A stretch of DNA of 64,000 bases from Ascoidea asiatica (lineage: Eukaryota > Ascomycota > Saccharomycetes > Ascoideales > Ascoideaceae): contig BCKQ01000002.1 of assembly GCA_001600695.1 (NCBI GenBank), forward strand, positions 2,351,351 through 2,415,350, written 5' to 3'. The position numbers were made by a program, and so were the translations under genes. Positions 1-11,612 of the stretch are shown here, piece by piece; the first letter of the stretch is position 1; every line of letters starts with the position of its first letter. Below the pieces are notes generated by a model that saw only the letters and a program-made list of their open reading frames with translations, had not been told where the DNA came from and searched no databases.

Positions 1-1
1 A

Positions 2-1687
2 TTAATAAAAAGATGTGATTTAGATTCAATTAAAGAAAATGCTCCAGAAGATACAAAAAATAATACTCCTGAAACTTCAGAATTTTTGAAAAATTTAGCA
101 AATGAAGGTACTGTTTTATTAAAAAATAATGATAATATTTTACCAATTAAAAAAAATAGTGAATCAATTGCAGTTATTGGTCCAAATGCTAAAACTTGTA
201 CATATTGTGGCGGTGGTTCAGCTTCTTTAAAACCATATTATAAAACAACTCCATTTAATTCAATTTCAAAAAAATTAGATTCAAATCATAAACCTTTATA
301 TTCAACTGGTTGTTATTCTTTTAAAATGCAACCTGCTTTAGGTGATCAATTAATTAATCCAATTACAGGAGAAAAAGGTTATAATGTTAAATGGTATTAT
401 AAATCAAAAGAAACTCCTTTAAAGGAAAGAGAATACTTTTTTGAAAATAATTTAATTGAATCTTCTCCATTTTTTGTTGATTTTTATGAACCTAAAAAAA
501 GTGAATTTTATGGTGATATTACTGGTATTTTTATTCCTGATGAAGATGGTATTTATGAATTCGGTTTAGCTGTATCAGGTACTGGTTTATTATATGTTAA
601 TGATACTTTAGTTGTTGACAATAAAACAAATCAAACACTTGGTCAAGGTAGTATCATTGGAGGTTCAACCATTGAAGAAATAGGATCAATTGAATTGAAA
701 AAAGGAATTGAATATAATGTAAAAATCTATTATGGAAGTTTTGTAACTTCAGAACTTTCAAAAACAAATTCATTTCCTTTTATGCGTGGTGGTTTCAATA
801 TTGGATGTTCTAAAAAAATTGATGAAAATAAAGAAATTGAAAAAGCTTGTGAAATTGCAAAATCTGTTGATAAAGTAATTCTTGTTATTGGTTTAAATCA
901 AGAATATGAATCTGAAGGTTTTGATAGAAAAAATTTAAAATATCCTGGTAGAATAAATGAATTAGTTTCAAAAGTTGCAAAAGCAAATCCAAATATTATT
1001 GTCATTAATCAATCAGGTACACCAATGGAAATGCCTTGGATTAATGAAGTCAAAGGTTTAATTCAATCTTGGTTTAATGGTATTGAATTAGGTAACTCTC
1101 TTGCTGATATAATCTTTGGAGATTATAATCCTTCAGGAAAATTATCTTTAACTTTCCCTAAAAAATTTGAAGATAATCCAGCATATTTAAATTTCAAGTC
1201 AACGCACGGAGATTGTATTTATGGAGAAGATGTATATGTTGGTTATAAATATTATGAGAAATTGAATAAAGAAGTTTTATTTCCTTTTGGTTATGGTTTA
1301 TCTTATACCGAATTTGAATTTGGTGAATTAAAAAGTATAATTGATTCAAAAAATAATAAAATTTCAATTACTTTGAATGTAAAAAATATTGGAAAAGTTG
1401 ATGGATCAGAGGTTATTCAAGTTTATATTGGTAACAATGATTCTGATACTATGAAGCCAATTAAAGAACTAAGAGATTTCACAAAAGTCTTTATTAAAGC
1501 CGGAGAATCAAAAGAAGTTGAAATTGACTTGGATTATAAATATGCTTTATCATATTGGGATAATGATAAAGAAAAATGGAGTATTGAAAAAGGAGATTAT
1601 GAAATATTAGTTGGTAATAGTTCAGATAATATTGTATTATCTGAAAAATTTACAGTAAAAGATGCATTATTTTGGACAGGACTTTAA
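2..1687 (+). CDS. Beta-glucosidase, GH3 family (5' end outside window)
   Basis: The frame is open from base 2 to a TAA at 1687, so the gene begins before the window. It encodes the second half of a GH3 beta-glucosidase, which removes terminal beta-linked glucose from oligosaccharides. LANEGTVLLKNN near the start is the usual entry to the GH3 C-terminal domain. A stretch at about nt 350-800 (FIPDEDGIYEFGLAVSGTG) looks like the PA14 insert known from Kluyveromyces-type beta-glucosidases. The domain then resumes with NQSGTPMEMPW, GDYNPSGKLSLTFP and LFPFGYGLSYTEF, and ends in a [18 protein letters not shown] domain. The motif ESEGFDR lies where the acid/base Glu is usually found. The N-terminal barrel with the catalytic Asp is not in view, so activity cannot be judged. 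No membrane segment is visible in this part. Confidence 0.93.
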   Translation, partial: LIKRCDLDSIKENAPEDTKNNTPETSEFLKNLANEGTVLLKNNDNILPIKKNSESIAVIGPNAKTCTYCGGGSASLKPYYKTTPFNSISKKLDSNHKPLYSTGCYSFKMQPALGDQLINPITGEKGYNVKWYYKSKETPLKEREYFFENNLIESSPFFVDFYEPKKSEFYGDITGIFIPDEDGIYEFGLAVSGTGLLYVNDTLVVDNKTNQTLGQGSIIGGSTIEEIGSIELKKGIEYNVKIYYGSFVTSELSKTNSFPFMRGGFNIGCSKKIDENKEIEKACEIAKSVDKVILVIGLNQEYESEGFDRKNLKYPGRINELVSKVAKANPNIIVINQSGTPMEMPWINEVKGLIQSWFNGIELGNSLADIIFGDYNPSGKLSLTFPKKFEDNPAYLNFKSTHGDCIYGEDVYVGYKYYEKLNKEVLFPFGYGLSYTEFEFGELKSIIDSKNNKISITLNVKNIGKVDGSEVIQVYIGNNDSDTMKPIKELRDFTKVFIKAGESKEVEIDLDYKYALSYWDNDKEKWSIEKGDYEILVGNSSDNIVLSEKFTVKDALFWTGL

Positions 1688-1948
1688 GTTCATGTTATAT
1701 TATTTTTTATAGTCTGTATTTATTCATACGTTAACAATTTTTATGCCTTTTTATTTTATTTATCTTCTTTTTTTCTAAAAAAAATATTATTTCATTTAAG
1801 TTTTACACTCTATTATTGTACTACTTTGTAATTAAAGATATAAAAAGAAAAGATCTTTGATGATCAGTTTTGAAAACCAATATGAATAAAAGAACATTTA
1901 TTGAAAAGAAATATGAGAGTTTAATAGAAGTTTTGAAAAATTATTGTA

Positions 1949-3847
1949 TTATACAGTTTGAATAAATATTGCATAAAGTAAAATGACGGAAAGAGCAAGT
2001 TCAATAGATTGATAAAAAATAGTTGTGAAATTGAAATAACTTAAATGTAAAAATAAACCTTTTAATCGTTTAATTCTTTTATTTTTTCTATTATTTTTAT
2101 TATTATTGAATATAGCATTATATTTATTTCTTGAATGATTAGTTGGTAATTGTTCTTCAAATTCAATATCTATGCTAAAATTATTTTCATTATTACTATT
2201 ATTATTAATATTATCATTGGAATCATTTGAATTATTGAAATCTAAACTTAAATTTGATTTTTTTTTATCCAATTGATGGATATCTAAACTGTTATTATTG
2301 TTATTGTCTTTATTATTAGTATGACTATTTTCATTATTTAAGATTTTTAAAAAATTTGCAATTCTATGACTTGTACCAATATTTTCAGTATTATTATAAG
2401 AGCCATAGGTATTATAAGAGTTATAATTATTGAAATAATTGTATTGATTATATTTTCTCATTAATTTCAATTTATTTTTATTAATTAATAAAAAATTAAC
2501 TAAAATTATAATAATAAAAGAAAAAAATGATAAAAAAATATAACTGATTATATCATTATATGGCTTTGGTAAGAAACAAATTTCAGTATTGAAATTATTA
2601 TAATTATGATTATTTCTTTGATTAAATGGTTTGGTATTTATTGTTAATAACTGTACAGCAGGATATTTAATTCCCATAGCCATTGAGATTGATTTAACGG
2701 TAATTTCTTTAACATTTATGAATTCATTAATATTATTGGTATTCTCCGGATTATCATTTAATTTATATTCATGAGTAATTTCACAATAATCATGATCATC
2801 AGCTGAAAATATTAAATCAGGTTTAATTTTTTGTAAAATTTCATTTGATAAATCTGAATCTAAAACAGTTTGATATTGATGACCTTTTGTAAAAGGAAAA
2901 TTTTTATTTTCTCTTAATTTACCACAATAATCATCTTTATTTCTCATTAGAGGAACATGAGATAATAAAATTCTAGGTAAAATTTTTTCTTCATTTGAAA
3001 TTTGATCTAATAAATTTCTTGGTTTTGAATAAATTAAATCATTAATATTATTTGATAAGGATAAAGTATCTAATGGAATTATTAAAGTATTTGCTAATTT
3101 GAATGGAATTGGATCACCAAAATTTTTTTCAAATCTTTCTTTTGAGTTTAAATTTATACCATTTGACCAGCCTATATCATGATTACCAGGTAAAAATTTT
3201 AAAAAATTTTTATTAGTATCTAAATTATTATAATTTTTGAAAATATTATTAAATCTAATTAACTGATTATTGAAATAAGTATCAGAAGAAGATCTACCAT
3301 TATCTAAATAATCTCCTAAAAAGATTATTGATTGTGGTTTCAAATATTTACTTAAATATTTGAAATTTTTCTTTAGATAATTATCACTAGTGAATTTTGC
3401 TAAATTTAAAAATAAATTATTATAAGAAGGATAAGTATGATTATCAATTAGCTGAGGATCTGCAACTAGCATTATTTTATAAAACTCATTATTTATTTCC
3501 ATATTATTATTCATTTCTTTATCTATATCCTTTTTCACTTCTTTATTTAATTGTTTATCTAAATCTAGATTTGAGTCTATATTATCTTCTATATTAATAT
3601 CATTATTTTTATTAATATTTTCTTTTGAATCACTTAAATCATTCAAGTTATTTGAATTTAGTATTGAGGATCTTTGAAGATTTTGAATTGAATTATAGGT
3701 TGGATTCCAATTTTCCCATTGACATTTAGAAATATATTTTATTGGTAAATATTTTTCATGATAATAAAAAGTTAAAAACCATAAAAAGAATAAAATTACT
3801 AAATGTAATGACTTTATTCTTGGTTTTATTAGATTGGAAAGCCCCAT
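1949..3847 (-). CDS. CDC1: Cdc1-like metallophosphoesterase
   Basis: A 632-aa membrane phosphoesterase. Known Cdc1 proteins act in the ER/Golgi on GPI-anchor glycans, removing ethanolamine phosphate from the first mannose in a Mn2+-dependent way. The metal-binding motifs are all present: VADPQ (residues 128-132), LGDYLDNGR (177-185), PGNHDIG (about 221-227), SHVP and DDHDYC. A membrane anchor lies at about residues 13-29, and two more hydrophobic segments at about 436-456 and at the C-terminal end. Between catalytic core and tail lie Asn-rich spacers. Fold and motif order match Cdc1 rather than Ted1. The start is the first ATG and places the N-terminal anchor correctly. The gene runs toward the GH3 gene with 261 bp between them. 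Confidence 0.9.
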   Translation of the reverse strand: MGLSNLIKPRIKSLHLVILFFLWFLTFYYHEKYLPIKYISKCQWENWNPTYNSIQNLQRSSILNSNNLNDLSDSKENINKNNDINIEDNIDSNLDLDKQLNKEVKKDIDKEMNNNMEINNEFYKIMLVADPQLIDNHTYPSYNNLFLNLAKFTSDNYLKKNFKYLSKYLKPQSIIFLGDYLDNGRSSSDTYFNNQLIRFNNIFKNYNNLDTNKNFLKFLPGNHDIGWSNGINLNSKERFEKNFGDPIPFKLANTLIIPLDTLSLSNNINDLIYSKPRNLLDQISNEEKILPRILLSHVPLMRNKDDYCGKLRENKNFPFTKGHQYQTVLDSDLSNEILQKIKPDLIFSADDHDYCEITHEYKLNDNPENTNNINEFINVKEITVKSISMAMGIKYPAVQLLTINTKPFNQRNNHNYNNFNTEICFLPKPYNDIISYIFLSFFSFIIIILVNFLLINKNKLKLMRKYNQYNYFNNYNSYNTYGSYNNTENIGTSHRIANFLKILNNENSHTNNKDNNNNNSLDIHQLDKKKSNLSLDFNNSNDSNDNINNNSNNENNFSIDIEFEEQLPTNHSRNKYNAIFNNNKNNRKNKRIKRLKGLFLHLSYFNFTTIFYQSIELALSVILLYAIFIQTV

Positions 3848-5402
3848 TTATTTAAAAATATCTTTCAATATTATTAATTTTATTATTATGTTTATATTTT
3901 CAAATATTTATATATCTATACATTCATTAGATTCATTCGACTCGTTAGATTTATCAGATTAGTATATTGAATAAAATTAAATTCAATACTTTTTAACGAG
4001 TAATACTCAAAATCATTGAGATCAATGAATCAAAAAATTTGGTTAGTTGAAGGGTAAACGCGTTCAGGAAAATCAACGTTACAGATTCCGTTAAACACCA
4101 CACCTGCAACAAAGGAGAACCAGAAAAGGGGTCTCGCGCAAAAGATCTTAGAAGCCAAATATATGGTACTGCGTTTAGCCACATATTCAAGCCACCAAGT
4201 TTTGAATCAGTGTTTAGACTGTGTATTGCGGCGTATTTTTAAGTTTTATTGTGAGGGGTACAGCTTCTTACAGGTGATTTTTTTTTTTGTTTCGGAAATG
4301 GTGTCGCCAACGGCTGCCGTCTCCTAAAATCATGTCCGGAAGTGCAAAGCGAGCGGACCGGCTTCTATACCCGCTTTTCCAATCACTCACGTGAGTACTC
4401 TAAAATCTTTGCGGAATTCTCCGTAAATTCCACAAGCCTATTGTCGTGTTTGTGGCTGTGCAGTTATGGACTCGGTCAAGTGAAAACCAGCTGAGGAAGA
4501 CTTTATCTACTATCAGCAGTAGTAAAGCCTGGTAAAACAAAATCGATCCAGAAATTGCAGAAGTCGCAGAAAATGCTGAAATTCTGTGAAAATAGAACTA
4601 AAAGTGATTCAAAGAACAAATAGGAAAATGATATCAGAAGAAACAAATGACAACCTACAAATAAGTTCTTTCGAGAACTTCTCTGGGATAAGAGTGGCAA
4701 AGCAGCTTGTGCTTATTAAGTAGTAGTTGTCAGCTCGTCGTTTGGTGGAGAGCAAAACCTGCTGCTGTTTCTGTTCTGCTCTCTGCTTAAGAGAAAGTGC
4801 TTCATTTTTTTGTACATTTTCTTGTTCATTTTCTTGTAATGTCGTGGGTTCACAGCTACCGTGGATTTAGTGGCCAGTTTCTCCGTTGGCCAGTCCAAAG
4901 CACTGCTATTTTACCGACGTTACTACTGTAAGTATTGTAAGCAGTACTGTTAGCTTTGTTAACCGTCATAAAAGAATAAAACAATAAAAAATAAATCAAT
5001 TAAAAAAAGTAATAATCAATTTTATTTATCCAATTAAATATTTAAAAATAAAGAAAAAGAATAAGAAGAAGAATAGTAATAATAATATCTACAGTAGTGT
5101 ATGAGATCATGATTAAAATATTTTATATTTTTCGTTACTTTTAGTTATTATTATTTTTAAAAATTTTCATTTTATTTATCATATAAAATATTAATAAATC
5201 TATTAAAATCAAACTGTGATGAAAAAAAAGCATCTTCAAGTAGAAAGAAAACTATATTCATTCGAATATACCTATTTAATTTCCCAAAAAAGTATCATTT
5301 TTAAAGCACAATTTATATTATCTTCTTCAATATTATCTTTAATATAGCATTCACTATACAATCTTTTCATTTATATATGTATATACATACATATAATATA
5401 AT
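3848..5402. other. Long intergenic region between CDC1 and the Zn2Cys6 gene
   Basis: This is a divergent promoter region of about 1.55 kb. Its middle part (about 4010-4960) is clearly richer in G+C than the surroundings but has no convincing protein; the frames are 60-66 codons and unrelated to known families. It holds an MluI-box-like ACGCGT near 4058, a 12-bp palindrome ACTCACGTGAGT (4385-4396) with a CACGTG E-box, and an A-tract next to TTTCCGAAA on the minus strand (4270-4298). The last 400 bp before the right-hand gene are A+T-rich promoter DNA. A non-coding RNA in the G+C-richer part is possible but unproven. Confidence 0.5.
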
Positions 5403-6976
5403 ATGAATATCAGTAATAGATCCAGTTTGGCTAACTCAAAGCTGAAACTTATAGCTCCTAAAGGTTCTGAGCCTACAATTTCTGATTCTTCTTCAAATTC
5501 AAGTCAAAGTACAAATCAAAGTACAAATCAAAGTACAAATCAAAGTACAAATCAAAACACAAATCAAAGCATAAATCAAAATACAAATCAAAACATTAAT
5601 CAAAATGTTCATCATAGCGCTCATCAAAATATTAATCAAAATGCAATTCAAAACACTCATCAAAACATAAATCCAAATACTAATCAGAATATAAATGCAC
5701 TTCCAATTCCAATTCAAAATATCAATCAAGTTCATAATCCTAACCAGATTCCAATTCCAATTCATATCCCAATACAAATTCCAATTCAGAATATAAATCC
5801 AAATTTAAATCCAAATATAAATTCAAATTCAAATCCGAATATAATATCAAATTTAAATTCAAATATTAATCAAAATTCTAGTTTAAACTCAAATCTAAAT
5901 CCAAATCCAAGTTCAAATCCAAATCCAAATTCAATATCTTTATCTTTACACCCAGATCATTCATATTATTCTTATGAAAATTCAGATTTACGTTTAATAA
6001 CCCCAGATTTAAAAAAAGCTTGTTCAAGATGTCGTTCAAAAAAAATTAAATGTTCTTCAGAAATTCCAAGTTGTTCAAATTGTGCAAAACATGAAATCAA
6101 GTGTGATATAATTGATTGTATTTCTTATAGTTTTTTAACTGTTAGAACTTTACAAATTCACATACTTGAACTTCAAAAACAATTAAATCATTCAAATTTT
6201 TTACTAAATAATAATAATAACTCCAATAATAATAATAATAATAATAATATCTCTAATGATAACAACAATAGACAAATTAATCAATTTCAATACCAACAGC
6301 CAATCAATCAACAAACGCTTAGTCAACAAGCCCTCAATCAGCCTATGAATCAACCGCCAATGAATCAACAATCTCTTAATCAATTACAACAAAATGATCA
6401 AAATAATGATCAGCATAATCGTTTTCAACAAGCTCAATTACTTCAACAACAACAGCAGCGCCAAAATTTTAGAACTCCAATTCAATCTATCTCAAATAGT
6501 TCTCAATTTCAACCAATTTATTCAAACAACTCTTATATTCCTCAACAATTTTATGATAATAATCATTCAATAAATAATAATAATACCAATATTAATAATA
6601 ATAATAACATCAATAACAATAACAATAGTAATGGCAATAACAATAACAATAATAATAACAATAATAATAATAATAATAATACAAGCGCTTTTATTTCAAA
6701 TGCAAAACCATTAAATTCAAATTCAATTAGTAATCTAATTAATATTGATCATTCTCCAACAAATACTGCTTTAAGTAATATTTCCAGATCTGATTCAAAT
6801 AATCTAAGAATTGATCAAAATATCTCTAGAAATTCAGAAAATTTGCAAAAAAATTTAAAATCAAATTCAAATTCAAACTCAAACTCAAATCTAAATTCAA
6901 ATCTAAATTCAAACTCAAACTCAAATTCAAATTTAAATCTTGTTTCAAATTCAAATATAAATTCAAATACAAATAA

Positions 6977-7029
<53 letters not shown>

Positions 7030-8699
7030 GTAATAATAATAATAATAATAATAAAAAACCTCCTGTAAATGAAAAAATGACCATAAAAAGTATTATTCAT
7101 TCTTCAAATGAAAATCAAGATATTAATAGTTTAATACATAATATATCTGCAGATGCAAGTAGTCTTCTTTTTCAAAATAATCAATATAATTATACTGGAA
7201 GTCCAGTTGGTGCTGTATTTTTAAGAATTTTTTTAAATTCAATAAATATTGATTATTTAAATGAAAAAGATATTTCCTTTAATAATGATTCTAATATTAA
7301 TCTATCATCATCAAATGATTCAAATAATAATAATAATTTTTTAAAATCTTCAAATTTTGCTCCATTACCTGATAAAAAATTAACTCATTTCCTTTTTTTT
7401 AAATATGTTGAAAAAATTCAAATTTATTATCCTTTTTTAAATCTTGTAAGATTAAGGGAGATTTTTAATAAAATTTATGAAAATCCAAAATTATTATCTC
7501 ATTTACAAAAATTTTATATTTTTATAATACTTGCAATTTCTTCCGAAATGTGCCAAAATAATCCAGATTATAAATCTTTTCTTGATATTTTTAATCCAGA
7601 AGATTATTATAATACTTCTTTAAGATTTTTAACTTCGAATTTTCATTATTTAAGAAAAGATGAATCTTTTATAAAAGTTTTATTACTTTTAACTATTTGG
7701 TATATTCAAACTGATAATAATGATAATATCTGGTTAATATCTAAATTAAATGTTTCCCTTGGTGTTGAACTTGGATTACATAGATACAATAAAGAATGGA
7801 AATTATCTTCTTTTGTTTTAGAAGAAAGAAGTAGATTATGGTGGTCTATTTATGCCCTTGAACGTACAATAGCTATAACTTTAGGAAGAACTTTAGGAAT
7901 TAGAAATCAAGCAATGGATTGTAATTTACCTATAAAAAGTAAAATTGATCAATTAATCAATAATGAAGAAAAAAATATTTCCCTAATTTATGATCAAGTT
8001 AATATTCAACCGGGAATTATGCTTTTTAGTTTAAGAAAAATAGGAGGGGATATAATGGAAACAGTTTATAATAGATCAGATTCACGTCTGTCAATAGGAC
8101 CTGATATTATAACAAAAGTAGCGAATGATTTGAAGAAAAAATTGAAAAATTGGGTTTCAAATGTTGAAAAAGAAATTCCTTTGAATTCTTTTGTTTATTA
8201 TGAATTAAAAGTACAATATTGTTTATATTCAATTTTACTAAATAGACCATCTCCTTCATTTCCACAACCTGATATAAATGCAATTCAACGTTGTTGGGAT
8301 GATTGTCAACTTGCAATTAATAGTTGGTTAAGTTTAAAAGATTCAGGAAATTTATTAAAAACTTGGGGTTTATTACATGATATAATAATGGTTGATTTTG
8401 TATTATTGTATTGTAATTCTAGATTGATTCATGATTCAGCATTAGCCCAAAAAATAATAGAAGATTCTTACACAGTCCTTAATCATTATTATGAAAAAAA
8501 TAGTACAGCAATAAAATTTAAAAAAATTATAACAAAATTAATGATTAACTATGATGAAACCGAGATTTTTCCAAGTCCAGAATTCCCAACTACACAATTT
8601 GAAGGAGATACTGAATTTCAATTGTTTCGGGATGCGATGGTTGGTGACTATGGTGCAGAGCTTATTGAGTGGTTGGGTGATTATTGCTTCACTTCATGA
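5403..8699 (+). CDS. Zn2Cys6 transcription factor, Asn/Gln-rich
   Basis: A 1098-aa fungal binuclear-cluster regulator. The zinc cluster at about residues 205-233 has spacing C-x2-C-x6-C-x6-C-x2-C-x6-C (ACSRCRSKKIKC, then PSCSNCAKHEIKC). It is followed by a leucine-rich helix (RTLQIHILELQKQLN) that probably mediates dimerisation. Residues about 630-1000 resemble the fungal-specific middle homology region, including LSVSLGVELGLHRYN-like and RSRLWWSIYALER motifs. The rest is low complexity: an N-terminal array of (S/N)TNQ-type repeats, poly-Asn, poly-Gln and an NS-rich tract. The target pathway cannot be told from sequence. The cluster is atypically far from the N-terminus because of the repeat expansion. 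Start: first ATG in frame, in an A+T-rich promoter. Confidence 0.9.
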
Positions 8700-8881
8700 A
8701 TAAATTAAAAAAAAATACACTTTCTTCCCAACTTTTATTTTTTATTTGATTAATTTACAGAAATTTTAAAATACATTGCTCATTAATTTTCAATACTTTT
8801 TTTTAGAATCGATTTTAATAGGTGATGAAATAGGAGCAATTCAAGGCAAAATCAGAAAATATTTATAAAAAAAGTAAAAAT

Positions 8882-11221
8882 TCACTCTTCAATTTCACCA
8901 AAAAATAATCCAGAAATTATTTGTTCCGCATCATTTTGTTTTAAAATTATTTCAGCAATTTCATTTCCTACTCTATTTTGAAGTTTTAGTATAGTTTTTT
9001 CACTAAATTTGAAATCTTTTTCAGGTTTAGATTCTATTATATCCATTTTTTCATCTCCATCAATATCAATATTAGAATCAGTATTAGAAGTGGAATCAGT
9101 ATTATTATTAGGACTAATACTATTATTATTTGAAACTTGAGAAGATTTATCATTTATACCAATTTCTAAATTTAAAGATCTTAAAGAAAGTAAAATTGCA
9201 TCAATTAGAATTTTTTTCTCTTTTAAAAATTTTTGAATTTTTAGTTCTTTTTCAGTTGAAGAAGCATTAAAATTAAGTGAAGAATTTTCAGAAATATCTA
9301 AATTTTCTATTATATCTAAATTTTTTTGTTTTTGATCAGTATTATAATTAAAAAAAATTAATTTTGACCAATTTTTTAAATTTCCAATTATTAAAATTCT
9401 AACAGAATCAGGACCTAATTTTGTTATACCTTTAATAGAACCATAATATGAGCCGAAATTTTTTGAGAAATTTAATTGTAAAGCTTCATTCTCATTCTCA
9501 TTCTCATTATCATCTTCATTATCAATACTAATGCTATTTTTATTGCTATTGTTTATAATTAGATTATTTAGATTATTTACATCATTATTTGCATTATCAT
9601 TTATATTATTTAATAGATCTTTATTATCTTTATTATCTTTATTATCTTTATTATCTTTATTATCTTTATTATCCTTAGAATCTTTAGAATCCTTATCTTC
9701 TTTATCTTCTTTATCTTTTTTATTTTCTTCATTATTACTATTATTGACAATAATATTATTATCATTATCTTTATCATCATTATTTGAGATAGTTGAAGGA
9801 GATTGTATACTTGTAGTTAAAAAAGCTTTTAATAAAGTTCTTGCAACTTTTGGTTTTAAATATTTATAAGATTTTGAATATTTTTTCATTACATGTTCTA
9901 ATAAACTTGCAGCAAAATCTCTAATATTAATATGATGATATAAAGTATGTAAATTATCATTAGAAATTAGAATTTTTTCATTTTCATTATTTAAATTTTG
10001 ATTTTGATTTTGATTGTTTTGTTTAATTAAATTTTTTAAAGATGGACCAATTCTTTTTGCTAATAATAAAGTTAAAATTGAAGGCATTAAACCATGAATA
10101 TAAGGATCGAGAAATATAGTTTCATTTGAGATTAAAGAATATATAACTTCTAAGATTACAGTTAATAAATTAATATTTTTTAAATTATGAGTAATTTGTT
10201 CTTTAATAAATTCAATAAAATAAGGTACTAATTGATGTAAACCAGGATCAGATTTTATTGAATTTAAAGCAGCTTGTTTAAGATTTAAATTATTATCATT
10301 ATTTTGTAAGTTAATTGAATTTGAATTTGAATTTGAATTTTGAATTTCTGTATTATTATTTATAATATCATCAGGTTGAATTAAAATTTCAACAACTTTA
10401 TTAAAATATACTTGTAATTCTTTTGATAATACATGTTTAACTAAAGGTCTAATTTCTATATCTTTTGATATAGATAAAGAACTATTTATATTATTTATAT
10501 TGTTAATGTTATTTATATTATTGATTGATTTATTTTTTGAATTACCATTTAAAATAGGTTGATCATTTTGATTTTGATTTTGATCAATAACTGTTGATTG
10601 AGATTGTGGAATTAATTGTGATTGTGATTGAGATTGAGATTGAGTAAGTGATTGAGTAAGTGGTTGAGATTGAGATTGAGATTGAGTGGATAAACCTATT
10701 GAATTTGAATTTAAGATATTATTTATAATTGAACCTCTTTTTGAAGGTAATTGAGATTTAATTTCTGAAATTAAAGGATTTTGAGGAATTATTGGTTGAA
10801 CACCTTCAATTGCTAACCAATGAGAAGTAAAAGTAGTAATTCTAGAAACAGAAGGTAATGGTTTATTAATTAATCTTTCAAATTCAATTTCATTATCATT
10901 AATATAATATAAAGTTTGACCAGGACCAACTAAAGCTTCTTTAAAATTTAAAGATTTACTTGAATTATAACCATATAAAGGTTCAATATTTAAAACAGAT
11001 AAAGATTTTTGAATATCTGAATTTTTTAAAATATTTCTTTTTGAATGTTTCATAAATTTTAAAGATTGTTCAATAATTTCATGAATTCTATATTCAACAT
11101 CCATTGAGAGTGCTTTTGCAACATCATCAGATAAATTTGAAATACCTAAAGATTCAGAAGCATCTTTTACTGTATCTGCTGGAGACCAAAGAGTATGAGA
11201 AGTTGGTATTTTAGAATTCAT
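8882..11221 (-). CDS. TAF6: TAF6, TFIID/SAGA subunit
   Basis: A 779-aa homologue of the TBP-associated factor TAF6, shared by TFIID and SAGA, which forms a histone-like pair with TAF9. The N-terminal histone fold (about residues 8-75) is clear: LWSPADTVKDASESLGI, then VAKALSMDVEYRIHEIIEQ and KNSDIQKSLSVLNIEPLYGY. The HEAT-repeat domain covers about 265-490 in two conserved blocks, YFNKVVEILI to the DPYIHGLMPSILTLLLAKR segment and NIRDFAASLLEHVMKKY. Spacers of Ser/Gln, Asn and a (DNK)n run interrupt it, which makes the protein longer than the roughly 516 aa of S. cerevisiae. It is divergent from SOM1, with a shared promoter of 391 bp. Confidence 0.93.
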   Translation of the reverse strand: MNSKIPTSHTLWSPADTVKDASESLGISNLSDDVAKALSMDVEYRIHEIIEQSLKFMKHSKRNILKNSDIQKSLSVLNIEPLYGYNSSKSLNFKEALVGPGQTLYYINDNEIEFERLINKPLPSVSRITTFTSHWLAIEGVQPIIPQNPLISEIKSQLPSKRGSIINNILNSNSIGLSTQSQSQSQPLTQSLTQSQSQSQSQLIPQSQSTVIDQNQNQNDQPILNGNSKNKSINNINNINNINNINSSLSISKDIEIRPLVKHVLSKELQVYFNKVVEILIQPDDIINNNTEIQNSNSNSNSINLQNNDNNLNLKQAALNSIKSDPGLHQLVPYFIEFIKEQITHNLKNINLLTVILEVIYSLISNETIFLDPYIHGLMPSILTLLLAKRIGPSLKNLIKQNNQNQNQNLNNENEKILISNDNLHTLYHHINIRDFAASLLEHVMKKYSKSYKYLKPKVARTLLKAFLTTSIQSPSTISNNDDKDNDNNIIVNNSNNEENKKDKEDKEDKDSKDSKDNKDNKDNKDNKDNKDNKDLLNNINDNANNDVNNLNNLIINNSNKNSISIDNEDDNENENENEALQLNFSKNFGSYYGSIKGITKLGPDSVRILIIGNLKNWSKLIFFNYNTDQKQKNLDIIENLDISENSSLNFNASSTEKELKIQKFLKEKKILIDAILLSLRSLNLEIGINDKSSQVSNNNSISPNNNTDSTSNTDSNIDIDGDEKMDIIESKPEKDFKFSEKTILKLQNRVGNEIAEIILKQNDAEQIISGLFFGEIEE

Positions 11222-11612
11222 GAATGAATGAGTTGTATATTATTTGATTGAGTTGTAAGTTGTATTTTATCAATTATGTTTATTATTTATTTTTGTTTAT
11301 TTATCTATTTATCGATCATTATTCATTATTCATTATTCATTATTCATTATTTATTATTCATTATTTATTATTCAATATTATTCAAATTATGAATTTAGCC
11401 ATGGAAGAGAAAGTAAAAACTATAGCACGTGATTTGGAGAAATAGAAGAACATCCGTGGTAAACCATTATCCGCGTAAATCCGGGATAGATTTTGTTTTT
11501 ATGATTTTGAAGTGAGTAAACACAAAAAGAAGAAGAAAGAGAAGAAAGAGAAGACAATTGATATTCTTCAGTGGCACTTCATTGCTTTATTGCTTTATTG
11601 CTTTATTGACTG
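11222..11612. promoter_or_regulatory. Shared TAF6/SOM1 promoter
   Basis: A divergent intergenic region of 391 bp. It contains degenerate ATTCATT/ATTTATT tandem repeats (about 11318-11376) and a perfect Cbf1-type site: the minus strand reads ATCACGTG, with CACGTG at 11426-11431. A purine-rich AAGAAG stretch follows (11526-11555). A 65-codon frame overlapping this region on the plus strand has no recognisable product and is not called. Confidence 0.5.

Noticed and set aside
4270-4396. Point-centromere-like arrangement: CACGTG palindrome (4385-4396) and, 87 bp away in the correct order on the minus strand, TTTCCGAAA plus an A-tract (4270-4298)
   Set aside because: The spacer is G+C-rich, whereas CDEII must be almost pure A+T, and the 5' half of CDEIII does not match. 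Probably chance or promoter sites.
8080-8095. CTG codons as evidence for a CUG-Ser or CUG-Ala code
   Set aside because: In-frame CTG is very rare and falls at unconserved positions, so the code cannot be decided here.
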